Origin: UBA4093 sp036676455
Lineage (GTDB): Bacteria; Cyanobacteriota; Sericytochromatia; S15B-MN24; UBA4093
DNA: 64,000 nt
Direction: 5' to 3'
Assembly: GCA_036676455.1 (NCBI GenBank)
Contig: JAKFCW010000047.1
Location: forward strand, 47,658-111,657
Position numbers and translations under genes: made by a program
Notes under the pieces: model-generated
What the model was told of the DNA's origin: nothing
Databases searched by the model: none
The model's input: only the letters and a program-made list of their open reading frames with translations
Part shown: one piece after another, positions 34,314-42,860 of the stretch
Position numbering within the stretch: the first letter of the stretch is position 1
Layout of the letters: every line of letters begins with the position of its first letter

Positions 34314-36131
34314 TTAGTTTCCTCCGGCTTGCGGAATCACCAGCACGCGGGTGGTCTGGCGAATCCGGCTAAGCAAATCACGGCGCATGGCCTCCCGGGC
34401 CTCCGGGTTGGCATCCAGCAGAGACGGGCCCTTGAGGGCCTCCTCGACGACCATGCGGCCGCGCTCGTTGAGCGCACCAACGAGCGCGTTGAGCACGTCG
34501 GCCGGCGCATCGCGCAGCACCTCGGCGAGTTGCTCCTTGGGGAAATCGCGGACCGCATCGCGCAGCACGTCCTTGGGGAGCTTCGGCAAGTCGTCGAATG
34601 CCACGTAGCTTTGCTTGACCTGCTTGAGCACCTGGGGGTTCTGGGTCGACAGCTCCTGCATGATGCGCCGCTCCATCTCCCGGTCGGAGTGGTCCAACAG
34701 GCCCACCAGCACGCCGATGCCGTTGGTGACGCCCGTCGAGAAGCGCGGCGCCTCCGACGCCTTGCTTGCAAGGTGAAGCGCGATGTCGTTGAAGGTCTCG
34801 AGGGGAATCTCGGAAAGCGCGCCCATGGCTGCGGTGACGGTTCCCAGCTCCCCGGGACTCAGCAGGTGCATCAGGCCGATCGCCCGCTGGGGAGGCAGCT
34901 GGGAGAAGGCCAGCGCCTGGACGCGTGGGGACTCGTCCTGGAGGATGTAAATGATTTGCGAGTCGTCGAGCGTCTGAAGAAAGGCGAAAGGCTCGTTACG
35001 GCGCGTGCTCGTCCGAGAACCGGCCGTGTGGCGATCGCGCACGATGGCGCGAATGGCCTCGCTGAGGGCCTGTTGCAACTCCTCGGCGGGAACGTCGGCA
35101 CGCTCGAACTGCTTGAGCTCGATCGCCCGCCAGATTTCCTCCGAGACGCCTGCGAAGAGGCGACGGCTCACGCCCGCCCCGAGGGTACGGGTCAGCAGCG
35201 AGGCCCGCTCCATGCCAAGTTCTTGACCGAGCAGCTGGTGCATGTAGCGCTCGGCAAGCTCGGGCTCGCTCAGGATCAGCATCGTCAACTCGTGGCGCAG
35301 CGGCTCGAGGTTGGGCCCCTGAGGCTCGGCCGGCGTGCTCTTGAGAGCCGAAGCCGCGTGTGCGGCCTGCGGTGCGAGGGAAGGCGCATCCGGACGACGG
35401 CGCGAACGCGTGAGCAGCCACCCCAAGCCCAGTCCGGCGCCGGCAGCCAGGACGGCCCACGCCCACGGCGGAAGGAGCGGAGAATCAGCCGTGCCGGCGG
35501 GAGTCGACGGGAAGTCGCGGCGCGTGATCTCGACGATCAGGTCCCGGGCGTAGGCATGATCCACCTTCTGGGCGACCATGTTGCGAATGAAGTCCTCATC
35601 CTGGCTCGTCAGGGAGGTGGGCAGCACGACAGAAACTTTCAAACGATCGATCGACTGGGTTGGAGCCGGATCGTTCGGAGGAGCCACGGGCGCCGGATTC
35701 GGCAGATAGGGCATCGCCATGGAGGAAGGCGGCTCGAGCGTCTCATCCTCACGCTGTCCCCCGAAGAGGCCCGGAAGGATCGGCGGCTCGTCGGCGCCAC
35801 GTGTCGACAGAGCCGAGGGCCGCTGCGTCGGAAGCTGGGGCAGCATCTGAGGCGCTTGCTGAGGGAGCGGCTGTTGCACGTAAGCGGGCCGCGAGCCGCG
35901 CTCTCCGCCCTCCTTGAGGATCGCCTTCACCTGCACGATGAAGCGGTCGGCGCCGAGGTAGGCGCTCAGGCCACGATCCAGGCTCTCCTCGAGGTAGCGC
36001 TCGTAGCTCAGCACTCCCAGCTCAGACTCCGATCGGGGAACTTCCGGCGGATTGAGCTGCGCGCTGGCGGCCATGGGAACGAGGGTCCCCGCCAGCAGCG
36101 CTCCAATAATGACGGCTTTTCGATTCTTCAA
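34314..36131 (-). CDS. FliF-FliG fusion protein: signal peptide, FliF ring domain, membrane helix, FliG-like region
   Basis: 605 residues from a TTG behind GAGGT; this start gives a clean signal peptide (KNRKAVIIGALLAGTLVP). Residues 43-75 (ERYLEESLDRGLSAYLG) and 160-210 (RLKVSVVLP, IRNMVAQKV, RDLIVEITRRDFP) match the last FliF ring-building domain, split by a Pro-rich insert. A membrane helix (about 220-243) leads into a cytoplasmic region. From about 380, FLQTLDDSQIIYILQDESP, DHSDREMERRIMQEL and KGPSLLD follow FliG middle and C domains; ERGRMVVEEAL covers the torque helix with acidic residues. FliF RBM1-2 and its first membrane helix are absent. First gene of the motor operon. Confidence 0.85.
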   Translation of the reverse strand: MKNRKAVIIGALLAGTLVPMAASAQLNPPEVPRSESELGVLSYERYLEESLDRGLSAYLGADRFIVQVKAILKEGGERGSRPAYVQQPLPQQAPQMLPQLPTQRPSALSTRGADEPPILPGLFGGQREDETLEPPSSMAMPYLPNPAPVAPPNDPAPTQSIDRLKVSVVLPTSLTSQDEDFIRNMVAQKVDHAYARDLIVEITRRDFPSTPAGTADSPLLPPWAWAVLAAGAGLGLGWLLTRSRRRPDAPSLAPQAAHAASALKSTPAEPQGPNLEPLRHELTMLILSEPELAERYMHQLLGQELGMERASLLTRTLGAGVSRRLFAGVSEEIWRAIELKQFERADVPAEELQQALSEAIRAIVRDRHTAGSRTSTRRNEPFAFLQTLDDSQIIYILQDESPRVQALAFSQLPPQRAIGLMHLLSPGELGTVTAAMGALSEIPLETFNDIALHLASKASEAPRFSTGVTNGIGVLVGLLDHSDREMERRIMQELSTQNPQVLKQVKQSYVAFDDLPKLPKDVLRDAVRDFPKEQLAEVLRDAPADVLNALVGALNERGRMVVEEALKGPSLLDANPEAREAMRRDLLSRIRQTTRVLVIPQAGGN

Positions 36132-36256
36132 CGGTACGCAACCTCGCAATTGGTTCAACTCTTTCCCCAGGATAGCGCTCGGCGCGCGATTCAGCGGTGA
36201 CCCTCGTCATAGCCGGGTGCGGTATGATAACACCAGATAGTTCGGAGGCCATTCTC

Positions 36257-36772
36257 ATGCTTGTCACTCGCCCCCTCTGGGGACTTATCTGCGGTACGCT
36301 CTTGCTGAGCGGATTCAACTCTCCGGCCTGGGCCCAGGCGGCTCGGAACGCTGAGCGATCCCCCATCGAGTTCCGTCTTCACCACCCCGAGGCCACGGCA
36401 TCGACGGACGTGGATATCTGGGCGCCGGCCGATCCCCGCGTGCTTCACGACACCCAGCAGGATCTCGCGGCCATCCAGCAGTCGGTCTCGCCGTCCCGAG
36501 ACTCGCGCCCATCCTTCACCGACGCGCTCCTCACGGGGATGGCCACGCTCCCGGTCATCGGCCAGTTCGCCAACCACGACTGGATGAAGGGCCTCGTCAC
36601 CTTGGGCACCGCCGCCGGCCTCACGACCGCCATCGTGATCGGCAACGACCGGAACGACCCGCAGCTCGTGCGGCTGGGAACCCTGGGCCTCTACCCCCTG
36701 GCGGTTTTCGGAACCGTGGACGCCCTCGTCACCCGCCAGAAACGGGAAGCCAAGCCTTCGGTTCACCCATAA
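36257..36772 (+). CDS. Exported hypothetical protein with hydrophobic C-terminal region
   Basis: 171 residues from an ATG behind CGGAGG. Signal peptide (LWGLICGTLLLSGF, cleavage near AWAQ). The mature part is polar for about 80 residues, then has two moderately hydrophobic segments (LVTLGTAAGLTTAIVIG; LGTLGLYPLAVFG) that could be membrane helices. Divergent from the motor operon with 125 bases between; a TATGAT at about 36226 may be its -10 box. No family recognised. Confidence 0.55.
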   Translation: MLVTRPLWGLICGTLLLSGFNSPAWAQAARNAERSPIEFRLHHPEATASTDVDIWAPADPRVLHDTQQDLAAIQQSVSPSRDSRPSFTDALLTGMATLPVIGQFANHDWMKGLVTLGTAAGLTTAIVIGNDRNDPQLVRLGTLGLYPLAVFGTVDALVTRQKREAKPSVHP

Positions 36773-36787
36773 ACCACCGGTCACGAC

Positions 36788-37546
36788 TTAGATCTTCACC
36801 TGGGTCAGCACTGCCTCCGCACGCAACCCTGCGACCGTGAACTGGGCCTTGACGAGCCCCACCCCGGGAGCGAACCAGGCCTCGGTCGGTTCGCCATGGT
36901 CCTCGACGTAAAGCACCTTCCAGCACCCGGGAAACGTCGCCACCTCCGTCTCGACGCGTTCCAATCCGATCAGACGCGCCTTTCCGTTGATTGACGGCCA
37001 GTACATGCCCGGCGTCGCACGTTGCGGCATCATGGGCTTGCCGTCGACCTGGATCCAATCCTCGTCAACGCGGGCCTTCCATGCTTGATTCCCCGAAAGC
37101 CACCCCACCGTGAAGCGCGATTCCACCTCCAGCTCGAAACCCTGGTTCTTCGGCTCAAACCTCTGCACTGTCAGCTCCATGCGGCCTTGGGGAAACCAGC
37201 CATCGATAGCACTTAGGCGGTAATTCAAGACCGTGTTCGCACTGAAAACCATGGGCCCCTGGACGAACGTCCGTTGCACGGCCTCCGACGTCCCCCCTGC
37301 AGCCCCCTCTCCGGGAGTCGAGGGTTCTGCAACGGGAGCGTCTTTGGCTCGGTCGCTGGTGGCCCCGTCTTCTTTCCGCTTTTCCGGCTTGTCTGCCAGG
37401 GGATCAACACTCCATTCCGCCGGAGGCTGAAGCATCGTTCCCGTCTCCTGCCATTCGGCAGGCAAGCCTACACCCGAACTTGGGCATCCTGCGAGGGGCC
37501 AAGCGATCAGAAAGGCGATGGCAAACCGCGCGACCGTCCAATTCAT
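36788..37546 (-). CDS. Lipoprotein with DUF3108-like beta domain, last gene of lipoprotein operon
   Basis: 252 residues. Lipobox LAGC at about residue 21. A polar, charged linker (about 25-90) leads to a beta-rich domain with LNYRLSAIDGW, VESRFTVGW and EAWFAPGVGLVKAQ, the last being typical of DUF3108-type proteins (a GxGxVK turn). Start overlaps the upstream stop (ATGA). Substrate unknown. Confidence 0.65.
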   Translation of the reverse strand: MNWTVARFAIAFLIAWPLAGCPSSGVGLPAEWQETGTMLQPPAEWSVDPLADKPEKRKEDGATSDRAKDAPVAEPSTPGEGAAGGTSEAVQRTFVQGPMVFSANTVLNYRLSAIDGWFPQGRMELTVQRFEPKNQGFELEVESRFTVGWLSGNQAWKARVDEDWIQVDGKPMMPQRATPGMYWPSINGKARLIGLERVETEVATFPGCWKVLYVEDHGEPTEAWFAPGVGLVKAQFTVAGLRAEAVLTQVKI

Positions 37547-38718
37547 GGGGTGGATTGGCCATCCGTTGGCACGATGAAAGGAATCAGGGCTGTGCGCCCA
37601 AACGCGTTCGCGCCACCATACGACCCGGATCCCTCCCAGTACTTGAGCACGTAGTAACGAGTCCCCGGATGGACCGTTTCGTCGAGCGTGAACGAGACCC
37701 GGGTCGTCATGGTCTCGGGGTCATGGGCCGAAGTCTCGTAACGCTGCAAGGGGACCAGACTCGAATTCGACTCCCTGACCGCGGAATCATAGATCTCGAT
37801 GGCGTACTTCGGATCCGTCAGCCCGGTCTTGGCCGGAAACTCGAAAGTCACCTCCCGGGACTCCAGCACCGAATTCATCGCGGGAGTGGCTGCCGAGAGA
37901 TCCCAACTCAAATCGAATTCGACCTCCGGGACCTCCGTTTGCGTCGCCGAAACCTGGACGGGCTCGGAGATGGCAAACTGGGGTCGGCGAGGCATGGCCG
38001 TGGCCACTGAGATCGTGCCCTCGAAGCCGGAATAGCCGGAGTAAGTGGGATACGAGCTGTGGTATCCCAGGTGGTAGGCCCCATCGCTCAGGTTGAAAAA
38101 GTTTGCGGCCCCCGCCGGGGTCACCTGGGTCGATCCGTAACTGTAAAAGTAGAACGGCGTGACACCCTCGCGCCGGAACACGCCCATCGAGAGCTGCTCA
38201 CCAGTGGCTTCTCCGCCGATCACGCGACCGTAAAGCTGACTGCCCAGGACGTTTTGATCCACCAATGGAGTCAAAGGGCTGTATGGCATCACCGTGCTCT
38301 TGCCGGGGGTGTCGAGCAGGATGTGAAGCGAGGCGTAGCTGCGCCGTCCAGGCATGAGCATGGCCATGGTGTAGCCGTACCCAACGACCTCTCCGGATGC
38401 GAGCATGGCGCTGACCTTGATCGAGGCTTCCCCGGAAGGCAACCCTGAGAGGTCGATATAGTTGCTCTCAGCTTTCGGCAGGGTGCGCGTCTCCGTCCGA
38501 CCATCCTCGAGCGTCAACTCGACTTTCAACTCGGCAAGATCCTCGGCGATGACCTGAGCCTTCCTCCCGAAGTCGACGCTCATGCGCAACGATGCGCCCT
38601 GGTGCTGGGACGAAACCAATGAAGGCATGGCTGCCGGGGCGCAGCCAGTTAGCCAAAGCGATGCCGCCACTGCGAGGGCGAAGGCCCGGGACGTGTGGTT
38701 TATCGTCATGTCAATCAT
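37543..38718 (-). CDS. Surface lipoprotein with beta domains
   Basis: 391 residues. Lipobox LTGC in a short signal segment. The mature protein is beta-rich with many Tyr, Ser and Gly residues (a YPTYSGYSGF stretch) and no catalytic motif. Either of two nearby ATGs could start it; I use the first, which overlaps the upstream stop and lies behind a GGAGGGG tract. Fifth gene of the six-lipoprotein operon and coupled to the DUF3108-like gene by ATGA. Confidence 0.6.
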   Translation of the reverse strand: MIDMTINHTSRAFALAVAASLWLTGCAPAAMPSLVSSQHQGASLRMSVDFGRKAQVIAEDLAELKVELTLEDGRTETRTLPKAESNYIDLSGLPSGEASIKVSAMLASGEVVGYGYTMAMLMPGRRSYASLHILLDTPGKSTVMPYSPLTPLVDQNVLGSQLYGRVIGGEATGEQLSMGVFRREGVTPFYFYSYGSTQVTPAGAANFFNLSDGAYHLGYHSSYPTYSGYSGFEGTISVATAMPRRPQFAISEPVQVSATQTEVPEVEFDLSWDLSAATPAMNSVLESREVTFEFPAKTGLTDPKYAIEIYDSAVRESNSSLVPLQRYETSAHDPETMTTRVSFTLDETVHPGTRYYVLKYWEGSGSYGGANAFGRTALIPFIVPTDGQSTP

Positions 38719-39619
38719 TCGCGACCACCCCTCCCCCTTCAAATACGACCCCTTCCCGCATCAACGTCGAAACCACTCCGTTCTCGTCGCTGATGACTTC
38801 CTTGAGAAGGCCTTCCGATGCCCCGTACCAGCGATCCACGGTCACCTCTGTCCATGTCTGCGCGTCGCCGGGATACTGGTTTGTCCAGCGATAATGGCGG
38901 ACCTTGGTGCTCGGCGCTAGCAACTCGGAGTCCACGTAAACCGCGTGAGTCGGGATGGCGGTCCAGGAATCCGTCGGGTAAGATTCCGACACTCCTGCTC
39001 CAATTCGACGATAAACCGTCGAATACTGCACCTGAAAGGTCACCGCGACCCGCTGGGAGTCACGCGTAAGCCAGAAGAGCAATTGCTGCTGGTTCGGATA
39101 ATACGCGGCAAAATCCGAATCGAATCCGTCTGCATGGCTCAGACGGCGGTAATCAAGCAGGCGTTGCCCAAAGCTGACACCAAGATCGAGTGCCGGCTTA
39201 CCCCCGTGGAGTAGGCTGAAACTGACAGGTGTCTCCTCGCCCGGCAAGAGGACGACGGCCATTTGCTGCCTATCGTGCATCGCGTGGGTCTCGGCGTCGC
39301 GCGCCGTCACGGTTACCGTGACGGGACCGGGCACGAGATTCGCGATTACAGTCGGTTCGTCGAGTTGAAGGACCCGGGGTTCAACCACGACATTGCGATA
39401 CTCCCAGCCCGAGTACGCAACTTCGAGGAGCACCTCGATGCCTGCGGTGCTCTGGAGCTGGCGAGGCACAGAGACAATCGCTCTCATGCGACTCGTCTCG
39501 GCACTGGCGATCTCGGTCGCAGGTTGCAGAGTCGTCCCCGTCGTGGTCACGCCCTCGCAGCCCAGAAGGAACATGGTGGGCAGGGCCAAGAGCAGACCCC
39601 ATCGATTCATCTTGCGCAT
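38711..39619 (-). CDS. Surface lipoprotein
   Basis: 302 residues from an ATG four bases after the upstream stop. Lipobox LLGC (Cys at about 20). Beta-rich; a central segment LLEVAYSGWEYRNVVVEPRV and later VTVTVTARDAETH suggest Ig-like strands. The C-terminal part (TEVTVDRWYGASEGLLKEV) resembles the end of the neighbouring 495-residue lipoprotein (TREVWLVEGVGVVRSVETR), hinting at shared domain ancestry. Function unknown. Confidence 0.6.
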   Translation of the reverse strand: MRKMNRWGLLLALPTMFLLGCEGVTTTGTTLQPATEIASAETSRMRAIVSVPRQLQSTAGIEVLLEVAYSGWEYRNVVVEPRVLQLDEPTVIANLVPGPVTVTVTARDAETHAMHDRQQMAVVLLPGEETPVSFSLLHGGKPALDLGVSFGQRLLDYRRLSHADGFDSDFAAYYPNQQQLLFWLTRDSQRVAVTFQVQYSTVYRRIGAGVSESYPTDSWTAIPTHAVYVDSELLAPSTKVRHYRWTNQYPGDAQTWTEVTVDRWYGASEGLLKEVISDENGVVSTLMREGVVFEGGGVVAND

Positions 39620-39623
39620 TACC

Positions 39624-41111
39624 CTACCCTTCCTCGGACGGTGCGGCCGGCGTGAAGTCAATCAACTCGTAGGTGGTCACCTGGCGCTGGCGAGGGAGGG
39701 GGTCCCGTTTGCCTTCGTGGGAATAGTGGTATCCACCGACGCGAGTCTCCACGGAGCGCACGACGCCCACGCCCTCGACCAGCCAAACCTCACGGGTGAC
39801 TCCGGATTCGGGGCTGGTGAAATAGTGCTTCGCCAGTCGTTGACCGAGGGCCGGAACGTTGAGCGTCACCTCAGGCAAGGTCTGGATGCCGTTAGTGGAA
39901 CTCAAGCGAAAGATCGGACTCAGCTCGGAAGCGGACCCGTTCGCCAAGTCGAACGCCCGCAAGGTCGAGTAGCTGTAGGACTCATATTGCCCGCGCCCGT
40001 CGTCATCGAGCATCTCCACCCGCATCGTGCGGCTCCAGGACGACGTGCCCCCTCCCTGAGACTGCGGATAAGTGTAAGTTGTGCTCACAAGGTAGTTCCA
40101 GCGCGTACCGGCGGCCAGGGGGAGTGCCTCGAAAGGCGGCTTCCAAAGGTCCTGCCCCACCCAGCGAGTGGGGTTCTGGGGTGGGGCATCCGGAACCTCG
40201 ATGAGTTCCACGTCTAGCGAGGCGGTGGCCTGCGTGGGCATCGAGAAGTCGATACTACGTGACGTGACGCCGTCCACCATGACCATGAACTTCGGCTGGA
40301 GCTTGTCGGGCTTGGTGAAGTAATCGGCAAAACCGGAGAGCAGGTCATGGGGGACCGTCAGGGTGAGTTGCGTGTCGGAATCGACGGTGACGGCGGTTTC
40401 CGGAAGCGACCTGCGCATCATTCCAAACCCTCCTGATGGCACTGGCATCGGGAAGATGAGGTTTGAATAAGGCAGGTACTGGTAATTCAGCCCCACGTAA
40501 GCCAGGGTTTTCCAGTTCTTGGACTTGCCAAAGCCAGAGCCGGCGACGATGATCCGGTCTCCAACCCGCCAGTCGCTCTTGGACAGCGAGGTGATCACCG
40601 GCGCGTCAACGGCCACGAGCTCCATGCCGACCGTCGCGAAGAGGCCAGGCACGACGTCGATGCGCTTCTCGTCCGAAGCCACGACCTGATTCTGAGCGTC
40701 ACGAACTTCTGCCTGAATGAGCAGATCCGCCTGGACCGGAAGGTCCCATCTCAAGGAACCGTAAGTGTTGAACCCGGCGGGGTAAGGGCCGTAGTAATAG
40801 GGATCCGCCTGGCGGTAGATCTCCACGGGGGCGATCGCCTTTCCCGACGAATCAATCGCCTGCGATCCATCCGCGCGCGTCAGCGTAACGACCGCCTTGA
40901 TCGCCCGGTTGGGAATCGCCTGGAGGGAGGAACCGGAATCCGGCCAGCGAATGCCCAGCCCCAGGCCGCCGACTCCAGCCTGTGTGTGCGCCTCCGTTTG
41001 CCCCGTGCCGATCGCATTCGAGGTCCACTGAGTGCCAACAGGAACCGTGCAACCCAACAGGGCTGAAACGAGGCCGAAGGCGATCCACGTCTTGAAATCT
41101 CGCTGTCTCAT
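39624..41111 (-). CDS. Surface lipoprotein with IPT/TIG-like domain
   Basis: 495 residues from an ATG behind AGGGGACGAAGC. Lipobox LLGC. An Ig-like N-terminal region is followed by an IPT/TIG-like unit starting at APVITSLSKSDWRVGDRIIV with AGSGFG, the usual turn of that fold. The C-terminal region (TRWNYLVSTTYTYPQS and later VWLVEGVGVVRSVE) resembles DUF3108-like lipoprotein ends. The gap to the upstream gene is 10 bases. Likely a surface-anchored binding protein. Confidence 0.65.
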   Translation of the reverse strand: MRQRDFKTWIAFGLVSALLGCTVPVGTQWTSNAIGTGQTEAHTQAGVGGLGLGIRWPDSGSSLQAIPNRAIKAVVTLTRADGSQAIDSSGKAIAPVEIYRQADPYYYGPYPAGFNTYGSLRWDLPVQADLLIQAEVRDAQNQVVASDEKRIDVVPGLFATVGMELVAVDAPVITSLSKSDWRVGDRIIVAGSGFGKSKNWKTLAYVGLNYQYLPYSNLIFPMPVPSGGFGMMRRSLPETAVTVDSDTQLTLTVPHDLLSGFADYFTKPDKLQPKFMVMVDGVTSRSIDFSMPTQATASLDVELIEVPDAPPQNPTRWVGQDLWKPPFEALPLAAGTRWNYLVSTTYTYPQSQGGGTSSWSRTMRVEMLDDDGRGQYESYSYSTLRAFDLANGSASELSPIFRLSSTNGIQTLPEVTLNVPALGQRLAKHYFTSPESGVTREVWLVEGVGVVRSVETRVGGYHYSHEGKRDPLPRQRQVTTYELIDFTPAAPSEEG

Positions 41112-41121
41112 GCTTCGTCCC

Positions 41122-42846
41122 CTAGTAGATGTAGACATTCAAGCCACCACTGGTCCTGTTCGTGAAGAGGCCAGGAGTCAGGTGGATGCGGGTTCCAGGC
41201 GTACCGCCCGCGCCGTCCATCAGGACCAGGTAGGGCCACGTCTCGTTCTTGGAAACATTCAGGCCGCCCCGTTCATCGAAGGGAGCGTCGTAATCGATCC
41301 GTCCGATCACGGTCCTGCTGGGGATGTCAACGAAGCGTGCCTCGACGACGAGTCGCAGCGGCTCGGAATCCAGCGTCACCGTTCCTTCGAGGCGAAGATT
41401 CTCCATTTCGTCATCGAGCACGAAACTCAGGACGCCTCCCGTGATCATCGAGCGCTCGCCCACCTTCTCGATCCGCACCGAGGCGTCGGCTTTGGCGAGG
41501 AATACCGAGCGAACTCCCGCCTTGTCGCGAGGCGCGAGGCGAAGCGTGACGCTTCCGCTCGTGAAATCGGGATTCAAAGCAGCGGACAACGCAGCATGTA
41601 ACGAAGGGAATTCCAGGCTTGCCTCACCCTTGGTGGGAAAGCGGGTCAATGAATTTACTGCGACGCCATAATAAGCGTATGGGAAGTAAACGTACCCGTT
41701 CGGATTGGCGTCCCGAATCGCGGCGAGCAGCGGGGACGTCGCTGTTTCCCTAACCTCATTGAGTTCTAGGGCCGCCTTGAAGCGACTCGCCACCTGCCCC
41801 TGCGGAACGATTTCACCGCTGAGACGCAGCGCGCTGATGGTTTCAGGAACCGGGCGTTCCCCTCCAAAAAGGTCGAAGGCCCGAGCGCCCGTGGTTTCCG
41901 ATTGCGGATTGACGCCCGCAAACGAGCCCCGCAGTTGTGGCTCTGCCACCCAGGAGGATGTCACATCCGCCGACAGGGTCGCCCTGGTCTGATCACCACT
42001 CGGGGAACTCGGATTCAAGGCGAGATCGAGGCGTCGCTGCAAGGGGCCAGACGTGAAGGCCTGGGAAATCTGATAGCCAGGCCAGAATGCTTTGAGGATC
42101 GCGCGATCGCGCAGCTCCAGGCCAAGTATGGATTGGCCCGGCAGGTGCCAGGTCTCAACTGTACCAGGGGCGCCCTCGATGAGCGTGCCGTTCGCGCCAA
42201 GGCTCATGGCATGGAAGAGGTGTTGGCCGTTCGAATTAAACGAATCCACCACCTGGCGAACGGCAGCTTCCATGGTCAGCACCTCGGGGAAAGTCCGAGG
42301 GTTCACCCAGTTATCGAAACGATCGGCGTAATGATAGAGGTCTTTCAGGAGGGTGATCTGACGAGAGATCCGGATCGTCAGTGAGGCCTCGTTGTCCAGG
42401 GTGATGACGACGCCCGTCGACGTGTTGTCACGAATCGGCACGTCCGCTTGCCCGCCTTGGGCTAGGATCTTGCCGCCCCCCCGGACAACGACCTCCACGT
42501 TCACCGTTTCGTGAGCGGGCGAGATCTGGAAAGAAAAGGTGGAGACAGGCGATTCCCCGGCAGGGCGATCGATCGTCTTGCTGACCAGGAGCTGATTGGA
42601 CTTCGAACGGACCGAGACTTCGATGGTTTCGGCTTCGAGCGGAATGGCCTGGGTCGCGAGGGGACGCGCGGGCCACTGGATGCGCATGACCAGGTTGCCT
42701 TGGTGGGCAGGTTGCTCCATGGCGTCCAGCCCCGCGTCCCCGGAGGAAACCTTGGGCGTGTCGGCGACGTTGGGCACTCCCACCGTACAACCCACGAGTC
42801 CGATGGCGACGACGAGGCCCCAGCGGGCGATGACTTTCGACTTCAC
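41122..42846 (-). CDS. Large surface lipoprotein with beta domains
   Basis: 574 residues. Lipobox LVGC near residue 20. The N-terminal 180 residues have Ig-like segments (IEVSVRSKSNQLLVSKTI; VNVEVVVRGGGKIL). The central part is more helical (LLKDLYHYADRFDNW), and the C-terminus returns to beta strands with LVVEARFVDIPSRTVIGRIDYD. No enzyme motif. Starts 14 bases after the first gene of the operon. Confidence 0.6.
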   Translation of the reverse strand: MKSKVIARWGLVVAIGLVGCTVGVPNVADTPKVSSGDAGLDAMEQPAHQGNLVMRIQWPARPLATQAIPLEAETIEVSVRSKSNQLLVSKTIDRPAGESPVSTFSFQISPAHETVNVEVVVRGGGKILAQGGQADVPIRDNTSTGVVITLDNEASLTIRISRQITLLKDLYHYADRFDNWVNPRTFPEVLTMEAAVRQVVDSFNSNGQHLFHAMSLGANGTLIEGAPGTVETWHLPGQSILGLELRDRAILKAFWPGYQISQAFTSGPLQRRLDLALNPSSPSGDQTRATLSADVTSSWVAEPQLRGSFAGVNPQSETTGARAFDLFGGERPVPETISALRLSGEIVPQGQVASRFKAALELNEVRETATSPLLAAIRDANPNGYVYFPYAYYGVAVNSLTRFPTKGEASLEFPSLHAALSAALNPDFTSGSVTLRLAPRDKAGVRSVFLAKADASVRIEKVGERSMITGGVLSFVLDDEMENLRLEGTVTLDSEPLRLVVEARFVDIPSRTVIGRIDYDAPFDERGGLNVSKNETWPYLVLMDGAGGTPGTRIHLTPGLFTNRTSGGLNVYIY

Positions 42847-42860
42847 GGCTGTTACCTCGG

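Noticed and set aside
30069..36131. A conventional flagellar operon or an ExbB/ExbD-type energiser
   Set aside because: There are no rod, hook, filament or export genes, and MotB carries an OmpA-like domain and MotA the long cytoplasmic loop, unlike ExbB/ExbD.
34305..36200. Plus-strand open frame (631 codons) opposite the FliF-FliG fusion
   Set aside because: Leu/Arg/His-rich shadow; the minus strand carries recognisable domains and operon coupling.
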